Origin: Liolophura sinensis
Taxonomy: Eukaryota > Mollusca > Polyplacophora > Chitonida > Chitonidae
Assembly: GCF_032854445.1 (NCBI RefSeq)
Contig: NC_088302.1
Coordinates: 52,916,046 to 52,980,045, forward strand
Length of the DNA stretch: 64,000 bases
Direction: 5' to 3'
Both the position numbers and the translations under genes were made by a program. The notes below the pieces were generated by a model. The model ran no database searches. It was not told the DNA's origin and saw only the letters and a program-made list of their open reading frames with translations. Below, in pieces: positions 15,501 to 27,500 of the stretch; position 1 is the stretch's first letter; each line of letters begins with the position of its first letter.

Positions 15501-18500
15501 CACACGCACGGGCAGTTGGTTCATGTTCACTCTACATCAGTTTCTATTCTGACTGATGTAAAGAGTAACGTTGTCAGGATCAACAGTTCTATCATCAACT
15601 TCCGTTAAAGTCAACGGAAGCGTCCGTGTAGCCAATGCTGGGTTTGTCCACGATGGAGTCAGTGTTTGTTTATTAAAAATTAACACTAGGTACACATATA
15701 TCCCAAATAAATTTGATGTGTGTGCAGGTACCAATCATCATATGAGCACGCTCAATCCATTTGTCATCTCTATGTCTAGATTTCCTTATTTCACTTTGGA
15801 CAGTTTCCTTGCTCCACTTATCACATGATTTGTGGTGGAAGGAACTTTTCAGCTCCTAAGCTAAAACAGTTTAGTCTGATCTATCTTTAGCGGCGAGCTC
15901 ACAAATACACTTCTGACATGTTGTAGAACAACCAAACTCATCAGAGAGACTGAAAAAAGTGTAGTTCATGGATTTCCATTTCTGCGCTTTCCTTACGACT
16001 GAATGAACCAATCAAATGCGGGGTCATGCGCCCCGAGCGTGAATTTTTTTTTTTCATATTCAAGCAACTTACTTGTAAATAGGTGTCACGTGACCAGCCA
16101 GAGACATTAGATGGTTGTCGTCTCAACAAAGGTAATGATACAGATCCACTTTCGTCAGTGGTGCCATTTTGCTACAGGACAGACTCACCTTTTCTTCCCT
16201 AACCATTAGGTGTATGACGCAACAGTTCCTTGTTGCATAAAACTTAGGCGTTGACTGTGCACAATGGAAGGAATTTGTCTCGTATTTTTCATTTATAGAT
16301 ACAACAAATATTATTTCATCCAGTCGTGGTGATTCCCTGAAGAATTGCACGTAATTTCCGGGCTTCTCGTTTATTAGCCTCCATCCGCACAATAACGTCA
16401 GTAACGTCAGTCTTTCCATATGGGTTTGATTAAATCAAATGCCCCTGTGATTTTTCATCGGCCATGTCGATCCCTGTTAATTGCATGTCCTCTAAGAAGC
16501 CACAGGTGTGCCAAAATGAAGCGGATTATTTGAACTTCATTGCTTAGAGATAAAAAGTACTCAATGATTAAACACGATATCAAAGCTTTAATCAGAATCA
16601 ATAATACTAACGTTTTTACTGGCGATGGCTCTTGTGATGAACTAAGATTGTATGTCTACACAGCTGGGTGTTCAACGATCAACCTGGTACTACCCTTTTA
16701 ACCAGGTTGATTTAGGTGCAGGAACATCTCCCGCAAAATACACTGCGAACGAAGTATACGTATAGTTACAATATGGTCCGGGTGGCTCATATGTGCCACA
16801 CATAGGGTCCCTTTCACTGGTTGTTGTTGTACCAACAGGCTGTTGACTAAAGGGTCTGTATGCTCGAATGTTATACCAGTTCGTTCTCCGTCGTTGTACT
16901 GCAGTATGGCCTAGGACTGTGGATTTCTCCACGTTCTATGATTTTTCCCCTTTTTTCAGTCAAAAATCTTTTCATATGAGGTGAGAGAGGGGTAAATCTT
17001 TGATTTCGTCCTAAACATAAAACAAACAAACTGAGCAAATGAAATATGTAGGCCTATTAACCAGGCTTACACGTGTTTACGTCATGAAATGTATTTGTTT
17101 GGCTGATATTATTTAGAGACTACTATGCTTATGCTGCTGTGTAAGGCTATCTGACTGACCATTCCGTGTAGCTTGTATTTATTTTATTTTAGTCTTTTTA
17201 TGTTTTTATTTCAGCATGACATGAGAAAAAATACGCAACAAGACAAACTCGATCTTCATGTTATTCCTGCGTGGAACCACAACAAAACGGGAAGAGGAAT
17301 TGTAATAACCGTCCTGGATGACGGTAGGTGTGAACAACATCTCCGTAAAACAGTAAATGTCAAGTTTTAATGTAAAGTCAGTCGTATAATTTTGCAAGGC
17401 TGTGATTGGCTAACTAGTGAACTTCCGCTTTTATGACCACATGGTGCATCAAAGCTAGAGTATAAATGTAGTTGCACGTGCAAATGATGTCTTGATGTCC
17501 TTTGCTGCGGCATGTTGGCTCTGTGGCCTGGCTTTTTGACATTGTATATGTAAAATTTTGTGCCCAGTGTATTTTATGGATTTCAAACAGTATTAAGCCA
17601 AATAACATATTTTGAATAATTTATGTTGCAGGTATTGAAGGAGGTCACTCGGATTTAGCCATTAACTACGTAAGTAGGCCTATTTGTCTGACCATGTCGT
17701 CTAGCTTACGTCCTGTTACAAGGGCATAGGGTTAGTCGGGTATAGCTATAACGGACAGCTGTGATTGGCCGACGACACCTGACATCCAGACGCAAGTTTC
17801 GACATTTTCAGACCGGACGTGGCTGACATTGTGTCGTTCGCCCTACGTTTGCCCTAACGGGCTCTGCGTTTCGTGCAGGCTGCTGGACACTATCGCTTTA
17901 TTTGTCATTTTCCAACATGGCAGGAGAAAAACATTAATCGGTAGTAAATCTGTGTTGAGTTGCACACGCATGCATTGTGTTATGCAATGATGTAAAGCGA
18001 ACGTAAAGAGCGACGAATGCTCTGCAATGGATAGGATTAGACTTTCTGAGCTACTAGCCCTTTTTTGCAAAGGCTTTTTATTTCCGGCAAAAAATCCAGG
18101 TACTTGTCGGAAAGAGGTAGTTTAAGCGATGCACTGAGGTTTCCTTTGTGCATGAAACTCAACGCTGTTGTAGAAATAGAAATTCCTTGCGTAGCACATT
18201 GTTACGGTATTGAAAACAGCAACAGAAAACAGACTCAGTGACTCAATATTACAATGTAAACAATGGCTTTATATATAAAATGAGACAGTTTTACAGACAG
18301 TTCAACAACAACAACATAAAAAAACATACACATCAGTATTACCGGTCTTTAAAAGTTTCCAGTTCACCTTTGCATCCCAAGGAACGTATTCCAGGAGATC
18401 CAACGTAAAGACCATTGGATAAACACACAATTCACACAAGTCACAAATTGTCCCAGTCAGGTACTTCGCTAGGTTAGCGAACGCGAACACAGTACACAGG

Positions 18501-21500
18501 TTACACAGAACTGGAACAGTCAAACCTTTGAATGACGTCACACCCACAGAGCACAACACAGGGTAAATACAGGCACGGAGGTATAATCCACTTTAGAACA
18601 GTCACAGTTCCCGCAGAAACTCACAAACGAGCCGTTCAGAGACGTAGAGAAATGTCACCTTGTGGCGGAACGAACGTCCTTTGCAAAACTGAAAACTTCA
18701 GTTTAGAGTCCTTGACGACCTTGTCGGTCAGGTGAGGTCAGCGTGTTAAACAAATTACACAGTCAACACTGTATAATCATAATAAAGATCCGAACACCAA
18801 TAAACGTGACTTCCGCAGAAATTCACATAAACCAGACATCAGTACTACTGTGGTACACAAACGGTGCCGGCATAAAAATCTGTCCTCCCAAATGAAACTG
18901 GCATCACCAGCTCATATCAATATAATGGACTCGATACGAGAGCGTCGCACACTCTCCTGGCTTCCAGTGGATGCAACAAAAATACCTCCTTTCTGTTTTT
19001 TTTTTTGTTTATTTACTGGTTTTAGGGCCACTTTCCTGGCGGATATCGTGGCCCATCAAATCAGTGTTTTATTTTTTTTTTTTAACACATGAATATTTTG
19101 GTTACATAACAGCAGTGCGTTGGTATACTATTTACATATGTACATGAGTCAATTAGTGGGATTAACCTCTTTGTGGTAGCATGTTACAGCTTATTCTATA
19201 GGTTCAAATGCTGCCATGGTCATTTAACAGAAAGGGGATAAATAGTAAGCTATTTACAGGGATTAACGTTATCTTTACATTAGAAATACATAGATCTGCA
19301 TTAAAAAATTACAATGAGTTGCCTATACAGAAATTTACACAGAGAGAAAACAACAGTAGTGCCTTTATTTATTGGTTAACAGTTTTGTTCTCTTGCTTCC
19401 TCCTCTGTGGCGTGGAGTTAAGGAGCTCCCGCCACTTATACCGGACGCCGTCCAGGAAAAACCAGCGTACTGGAAACCTGTGCCTGTAACAGGTGCGACA
19501 AGTATAAATGAGGAGCAAGGATGTCAGGCCTCATCCACTTAGTTGAAGCAAGAGATAGTCCTATTGTCATAATGTCCTTTCTGCACAGAAAACATGGCTA
19601 CTATACGTCCCAGGTGGATTCAACTATTTTTAAACACAGAATTAACAGCCAATGAACAGCCAGTAAAATAAACAAAGCATTGAACAAGGTGCTTTCCATC
19701 CGGTCCGCGCTGTACATATATAACAGGGCCTGTTATGCTTTCACAAAGGTCCGCAGACTAACAGTACATGAAAACGTTAAATAGCCATACATAACAACAT
19801 TAAACATCTATTAAATACATGTGCATAAATTACAATCAATTGATATGGTGATTTACACTAATTTATCTCCCAAGTTCTATCACAGGGACATGTTTCTGAA
19901 CGTATGGATTTCAGAAGAATCTGAAGAAATGTGATCTCATAATGGATTTTTCAACCCTATTATGTACGTTCAAATATGTGGATATGGCTTTCTTGAACAA
20001 TATCTTTGATGGTTTCAGCGAGTGGTAATCAAAAGCAGATGTGGGCCTACATATAGGCTGGAACTGGCAATGAGGCTCAACAATAACTGCATGAAATTAA
20101 TTCTCAGTTTTGTTTTACACAAGGATCCATATGCCAGCTGGGATCTGAACGACGGTGATCCCGATCCAACGCCGAGATACGATCCAACTAATGAGAACAA
20201 GTAAGGTTCAGTAAACATATTGTCTTGCATTCTGAAAACTGTCTTTAAATTTAGTCATCAGATATGGTCTGCCTGTAACATTCTAACTGTAACGTAAAAG
20301 GTAACTTCATTGAGTATATCATCATGTGTTCTGATCAGTGATTCTCACGCAATGCCCAGATGCGATTTAACTGGGGAAAAAAAACGCGTAAGAAACACGT
20401 AATTTCGCATTCTAACCAGTGTGCCAAAACTGATGTGTAGACACATTCTAAATAAGTGAGATTCATTAAATGCATGTTCCCATAATTTGGGTGCAATATT
20501 GCCGAAGTGGCGTTAAGCCATAAGCAATCATTCATTCTTCGAATGCATGATCTAATTCATGATTCATTCCCGAATAAATAGAATAATAATGAGCTTTGGT
20601 AATTTAAATAACAGTTTTAAATACATGGTTTATCATTGGTTCCTAACCAATCAGGCAATGTGTTTTCTCAGCGGTAAAAGATGGCAGATGTCGTAAAAGT
20701 GAGGTAGCCTTTATAAATATTGACCAAACAAGCATGTGTATTTTATGTGTATTTATTTGAAATCAATATTTTCCTGCAGGCATGGGACAAGATGTGCCGG
20801 AGAAATCGCAATGGTTGCAAACAACGGTATATGCGGTGTGGGCATAGCCTTTAATGCCAAAATTGGAGGTATGATTAAACAAATTCGACCGCAAGTGGAA
20901 AATCTTTTCGTATCTGGAATATTACAAATGCATCAAATGATACAAACTTAAGTATAAACTTATTATTAGCTGAATTATTATTGGTTTCATTTAGCTGCAG
21001 AGGTATCTACTGTTTCAGCAGAAAAATGAAAGAGACAAATTACTTCTAATGTGACCTCAGGGGCCTCCGTGGCTCAGTCGTTTAGCGCGCTAGCGCAGCG
21101 TAATGACCCAGAAGCCTCTCACCAATGCGGTCGCTGTGAGTTCAAGTCCAGCTCATGCTGGCTTCCTCTCCGGCCGTAAGTGGGAAGGCCTGCCAGCAAC
21201 CTGCGGATGGTCGTGGGTTCCCCCGGGCTCTGCCCGGTTTCCTCCCACCATAATGCTGGCCGCCGTCGTATAAGTGAAATATTCTTGAGTACGGCGTAAA
21301 ACACCAATCACATAAATAAATAAATAAATCTAATGTGACCTCATCATCTCCACACTTAAACATTTGTGTACCGTTACAATAAAGTTTCCACCTCTCTCCC
21401 TTCCGCCCAGCTGTGGCCACCACTGACATCTCAGGAGCCTGTTTTACGACGCAACCATGACTTGTAAAACGGGCCATAGGTTAACGCCACCTGCCATCCA

Positions 21501-24500
21501 CTGTTCCCAGTGGCCAAAGATTTTCATCCGGAGGTCTCAGCCCTTTGACGGCACATACGATAACATAGATTCCAAAGCTTTTTAAGCAGAACTAAAGAAC
21601 GTTTCAGTGATTCGTTGGGAACAATTGAGTTTGATGTGCGCACGCGCATGTCTTGCAACTAACTCGTCCTTCACAAAACACCTCGCCTAAACTAAGTTGC
21701 ATATGGATGTGTCCCAAGTGAGATATAATGTAACGGTCACTGAGCTCACTTCTTCATGGCAAGGATTTAAACTGAAAACATAATCCTCTTTTATGTTATT
21801 CCGCTTCTGTGTGCTGTACCCATTTTTGTTAAATTGAATTGAGTTTTATATCATTACTTGCCATTCTGACATTATGCTTTTACGGCTGTTCATTACGATA
21901 CCAAATTGGTCTCAAGAGAGATATAAAATAACACGGCCATGTGGTAAACCGACTTTGGCACCGCAAAATTGTATTTGAAACAGTCTCGTCTGATTATTAC
22001 ACCGACCATGTTCAGTGATGGTTGCTACCATTTGCTTACTTAATCAAATTTCGGGTATACAATGTTTCTGCAGAGGGCGGCAATGACAACTGCTACTTTC
22101 AGTTGAAATCGTTATAATGACACAATGGGGTGCTAGATATATTGGATTGCCTTGTCTTTGGCTGGGTAAATTTATTATATGTTTTTAATTCTATAAGATA
22201 CTGTGGGTATGTAACATACTTTTTACCCCGGGTGAAACATTTTAAGAGAATATGACAATAACACTATATATCAAAACACAGATAAATCCTCATCAGGATA
22301 TGCATGGAAAACTGCCAAGGTAGCGTTACGCTATAATCAGATAACCCCAGGTTTCAACTGAGTAAATTAATCACAGTTAAGTCACTAATTCCCGTCTTAA
22401 AGTTTCTAAAACATGATGCCGAACATAAAACATAACATTCTAGATGTATTATTTGTAAGACATAAAATTACAGATTCTATACTTTGATGTACATTGTGAT
22501 ATGTCTTTAAATACCCGCTTTTCTTCAAATTATGTATCTTTGTTCGCCACGGTGTTTAAAGTGCGTTTCCTTAATTCTCTCCTCCCTCTAGGCGTTCGTA
22601 TGTTGGACGGTAGAGTAACTGATCGATTAGAAGCTGACGCTATTAGTTTCAACCATACCTATATCGATGTGTACAGTGCTAGCTGGGGACCTAACGATGA
22701 TGGTAAAACAGTGGAAGGACCTGGTCACCTGGCGAGGAAGGCGTTTGAAGCAGGAATTACCAAGGTAAAGTTGGCCAACCTCAAGCATATACCGGAAAAC
22801 ACGTATAACACGTAATCTGATGACGAGGTCCACATTTGTTGAATTCAGACCTTGCATGCATGCTTCTAGTAGGACACATGGATAGCTCGTTGGAATCATG
22901 AACATAACAATTGTGATGTTAGTGAAATACTGTTGCGTAAAGAAGCAAGACTTTAATCAAATGGTATGTACTCCAGCATGTAAGCGATGTTCAGATAACG
23001 GAAAGATGGTAAAATCATTTGCTAATGATTTTAACTGAAAATTGACCGGGGAAACAGTGAACATGAAACAGTCATGAAATGGCAACTGATGGATCAATCA
23101 GTTAACCCGTTTGTTCACCAATCAAGTGGTTATTCAATACGTGTTTACTTTTTTCTGTGCCAGGGCCGTGGTGGCAAGGGCGTGATCTATGTGTGGGCCT
23201 CTGGTAACGGGGGTCGTTACGGTGACAATTGCGACTGTGACGGGTATACGGGCAGTATATACACCCTTTCCATCAGTAGCGCCTCCCAGCAATGCGACTC
23301 TCCCTGGTATGCCGAGAAGTGCGCCTCCACTATGGCCACCACCTACTCCAGCGGCGCCTATGAGGATCAGAAAATTGTGAGATTAAGAAAATATATGTAT
23401 TCATACGGGAATGAGTAAACCAAATCTCGATCAGATTTGGTGAGATAAAAAAAAATATGTGTTTATACAAAAATGAGTAAACCAAATCTCTATACGTGAA
23501 AAACCCAATCGGACGATTGTCGCTTAGTAGGGGGCCTAATCTTGCAGTCACGGTAACACGATCTTTTACGATATTCTTCACGGTAACAGGGAACCCAGCA
23601 GAAACCTGCCTTTAGCGGTCATACTCATTTGTTCTCAGATTTACAGCGTTAAACTTTTTGTGGTCTAAAATAATCGCTGATTATGAATTCAGCGTGGTTA
23701 GTTTACTTCTTATGGTGTTTAGTCTAAATGGAAGAAAAACAATGAAGGTAGACGTATCCAATTTTGTCTTAAAGTTTCACTGCTATTGTGTTAATGATGA
23801 ATGTGGCCGAAAGTTCCGATTGATCTAACCATATGGGAGTGTCCGTTGACGTGTGGTTTGTCAAGTCAGAGTATCAGCTGTTGTCTAATTAACTCCATGG
23901 AAATCTCTAGATCAGATGTGTCGCATACAGTAAAGACAACCAATTCGTAACATCTCAACATGAAAGCCCACTGGGGTAACATTTCTCTTCTGTACCATGT
24001 ACCCATCATATAATTCACCTTTGGACACTTCCAACTTAGATGGACATGTTTTGGAATAGGTGTTGCAATGAAGTAAAGCTGAAATCTTCGACTGCCATAA
24101 CCATTCACCCATCTTTTCTTTGTATCTAATCCTCATTCCCTTATCCCGCAGGTAAGCGCAGACCTCCATAACGGATGCACGAAAGACCATACGGGTACTT
24201 CGGCAGCAGCACCCCTAGCGGCAGGAATTGTGGCTCTTGCATTGGAAACAAAGTACGACAATTACTCTCAGCTACACATAGCAATAAAAAACACTATCCA
24301 ATCTGCGTCACTCTTGAAATGGCCTTCTTTGAGGGAAGTCCATTCAAAGTTTATTACCTACCACATTTGATGTTTGTACCTATTCATTTGATTTGTTTCC
24401 GTTAATATACCGCATATATAAATAGAAAGCCTAAATTCGCCCTTGTAACGGCTGTGCAGTGATTGTTTTCTTCTGTCTTTAATTGCCAGCCCCACGTTAA

Positions 24501-27500
24501 CATGGCGTGACGTCCAACATCTCGTGACGTGGACGTCAGAGTACGCTCCCCTGAATAAGAATCCCGGATGGAAGGTGAATGGCGCCGGTTATCAGGTCAA
24601 CAGCCGCTTTGGCTTTGGATTACTGAACGCTGCTAAACTTGTTGAAGAAGCTAATCCAGCAATTTGGAAGATCGTTCCAGAAAAAGCGATATGTGAAGTA
24701 AATCAAACAAAAGCATCTAACTTACCCAAGTAAGTCGTGTAATCCATTCTTATATTTTGATAATCACATAAACAACATTCCGAATCATATGACTAAACTA
24801 TGTAAACATTACTTCATTGAAGATAACTCTCTAGGGTACAACACAGATTTGCTATATAGCGGGAGAACGTTGGCGGGAAAAATGTTGCCTGGAGAACAAA
24901 TAGAATTATTTCCGGTATATAGTTTGTGCCGTGTGATGTTTGTTAAAACTTTAGAATTTTCTTGACATGAACTCATTTAAAACATTTTATGTAGGGCTTT
25001 TCAAACAATGTTATTTAAGTTCACAGGTATTAAAGCTACCCCTCAGTATTTGTCTGTGATACCAGTTCCCAACTTCACCAGTTATGCTTGACCTGTAGTA
25101 GACTTGCCGTTTAAACTGTGATAGTTTACTTCTTATGATGTTTAGTCTAAATGCAAGAAAAAACAATGAAGGTAGACATATCCAATTTTATCTTAACGTT
25201 TCACTGTTTTTGCGATAATGATGAATGTGGCCGAAAGTTCCGATTGATCTAACCATATGGGAGTGTCCGTTGACGTGTGGTTTGTCAAGTCAGAGTATCA
25301 GCTGTTGTCTAATTAACTCCATGGACATCTGTAGACCAGATGTGTCGCATACAGTAAAGGCAACCAATTTGCAACATCTCAACATGAAGCCCCACTGGGG
25401 TAACGTTTCTCTTCTGTACCATGTACCCATCATATTATTCACCTTTGGACACTTCCAACGCGGATGGATATGTTTTGGAATAGGTGTTGAAATCAAGTAA
25501 AGCTGTAATCTTTGACTGCCCTAATCAATCACCCATCTTTTCTTTGTATCTAATCCTCATTCCCTATAGTAAGCCATGTGACCGATTCTTATAATTTGAT
25601 AATCACATAAACAACATTCCGAATCATATGGCCAAACTATGTAAACATTACTTCATTAAAGATAACTCTCTAGGGTACAACACAGATTTGTTATATAGCG
25701 GGAAAACGTTGGCGGGAAAATGTTAGCGGAAAAATGTTGGCCGGAGAACAGAGAGAAGTATTTCTGGAATGTAGTATGGGGCTCAATTATAATTTTAGAA
25801 CTTTTGGACGACATTTGTGGAAAAGGTGTGTGATAGTGCCGAGTGAGGTTTGTTAAAACTTTAGAATTTTCTTGACATGAACTCATTTAAAACATTTTAT
25901 GTAGGGCTTTTCAAACAATGTTATTTAAGTTCACAGGTATTAAAGCTACCCCTCAGTATTTGTCTGTGGTACCAGTTCCCAACTTCACCAGTTGTGCTTG
26001 ACCTGTAGTAGATTTGCCTTTTAACTGTGATACAAATTATCGCTGCTGTTTTAGATTACTTGGTTATTTAGTTAATTGATTTTAAAAGGACACCTGTACA
26101 CATGAATACTTGTGATATATAACACCGAAAAGGCTGTGAGGAAACCATTCATTGGGCCACTTTCACTAAACTATGTTAATCAAATTTTAGCAATTGTTTT
26201 ATGTCTACACGACTAAGTAAAACAAAATTACGAAAAAGTGATTTTCAAACTTTTTGTGAAAGTGGGTCGGGAACAGCAACACCTTGGGAAGAAGCCGGTG
26301 AATATCGAAATGCAACGTAGCAACGCGACGTCTCAAGATTTGGGGAAAGGAATCCTCAATGTTGTTTAGTCGGAGAGGGCCTCCTACATTGATTAAACTC
26401 ACATCATTATGTGTGTTGGTGCCTCACTTGGCGCTCAGCACTGAGAGATTAGAGCCAGGATACAGGACTGGTTGGCCCAGTGTCAGTATAATGTGACTAG
26501 ATGAGTTGTCATGTCTGCTGTCTGCCACGATACTTCAGTGGCAGCAGGACTTTGGCAGCATGGACTCGCCCTGCCACAAAAAGACATATGACTGAAAAAT
26601 TGATTGATTCATTCTGGAAAGTGTGCTCCGAATACAGTAAAAATTTGTTATTGCAGTTGTGTCAATATATCATGCCCACATTGTTTTCCAGGACAATTCA
26701 CAACGGCCAAGAGGTTGTGATAACCATACAGACGTCAGGCTGTAAACACCAGGCCATGGAGATTAACTACCTGGAACACGTGGAGATTGTACTTACCATG
26801 GACTACTCTAAGCGCGGAGCACTACACATCAACCTTACGTCGCCCATGGGTACGTAAAGTCAGAAGAAATCTAAGCATGTGCTATAAGACGTCATTGTAA
26901 GGAGACTATTTGCCACCCCATAACACAGTACACAACTTTCGTGCTTGAAATATACAATGGTTCGGCTGATAAGTGTGGGTATTTATTTTCAAGAAGAACT
27001 TTGTTAAGCAAAGGTCACTTTTAAATTAAAACACTGAAATATTAATTTGTGTGTTTTACGGCGCAGATCCAATCTTGTGGCAGAAACTGGTGAGATCTGC
27101 TAATGATCACGCGGGAGATGGGCATGTTAGCTCCAGCTACACGCCTGTCTCGCGCGTGAACATGCTACTGTCCATGACTCAGTATCATATTTACCATAGG
27201 CTTTCACAAATAAGCGTTAATCTTGGATTGATAATTTATTACTCACTTTGTATTGTTTTAGGTACCGAGACCATGCTGTTGTCCAAGAGACCAAGTGACA
27301 CATCTACCAAAGGCTTTAACAACTGGGCGTTCATGTCTGTTCACTCCTGGGGAGAGAAGCCCGAGGGTACGTGGAAACTGAAGATACGAGATGATGTGAG
27401 TATTTGTCATCTTAATGTCAATGAAACATAGCCCAGAAGTGATACACAGATCAGTGAAATAAGCGAAATATTGTCATACCTTTGTCAAGATTTTTGTTCT

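Larger units (their letters stand above)
23698..25124 (+). repeat. Tandem duplication, copy 1 (contains exons 10 and 11)
   Basis: Starts at TTAGTTTACTTCTTATGGTG and runs through the end of intron 9, exons 10-11 and the first part of intron 11. It matches copy 2 on both sides of the exon block, with scattered substitutions. Confidence 0.85.

Noticed and set aside
16678-16711. Perfect 11-bp hairpin in intron 3
   Set aside because: Single small inverted repeat with no flanking signals; expected now and then by chance in 64 kb.
18290-19560. A retroelement or virus-like remnant
   Set aside because: Composition is distinct but I see no reverse transcriptase, integrase, capsid or terminal-repeat signature, so no element is called.
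21060-21135. A tRNA gene
   Set aside because: A and B boxes are present, but they are the head of the SINE; there is no tRNA cloverleaf with an acceptor stem.
24253-24405. Continuation of exon 10 past the GTACGA donor
   Set aside because: Reading on gives no family similarity, whereas joining 24252 to 24490 restores the conserved NPTLTWRD block.
27066-27088. Possible extra exon between exons 12 and 13 (acceptor GCGCAG, donor GTGAGA)
   Set aside because: Its 23 nt would break the frame, and exons 12 and 13 join perfectly as MG/TETMLL without it.
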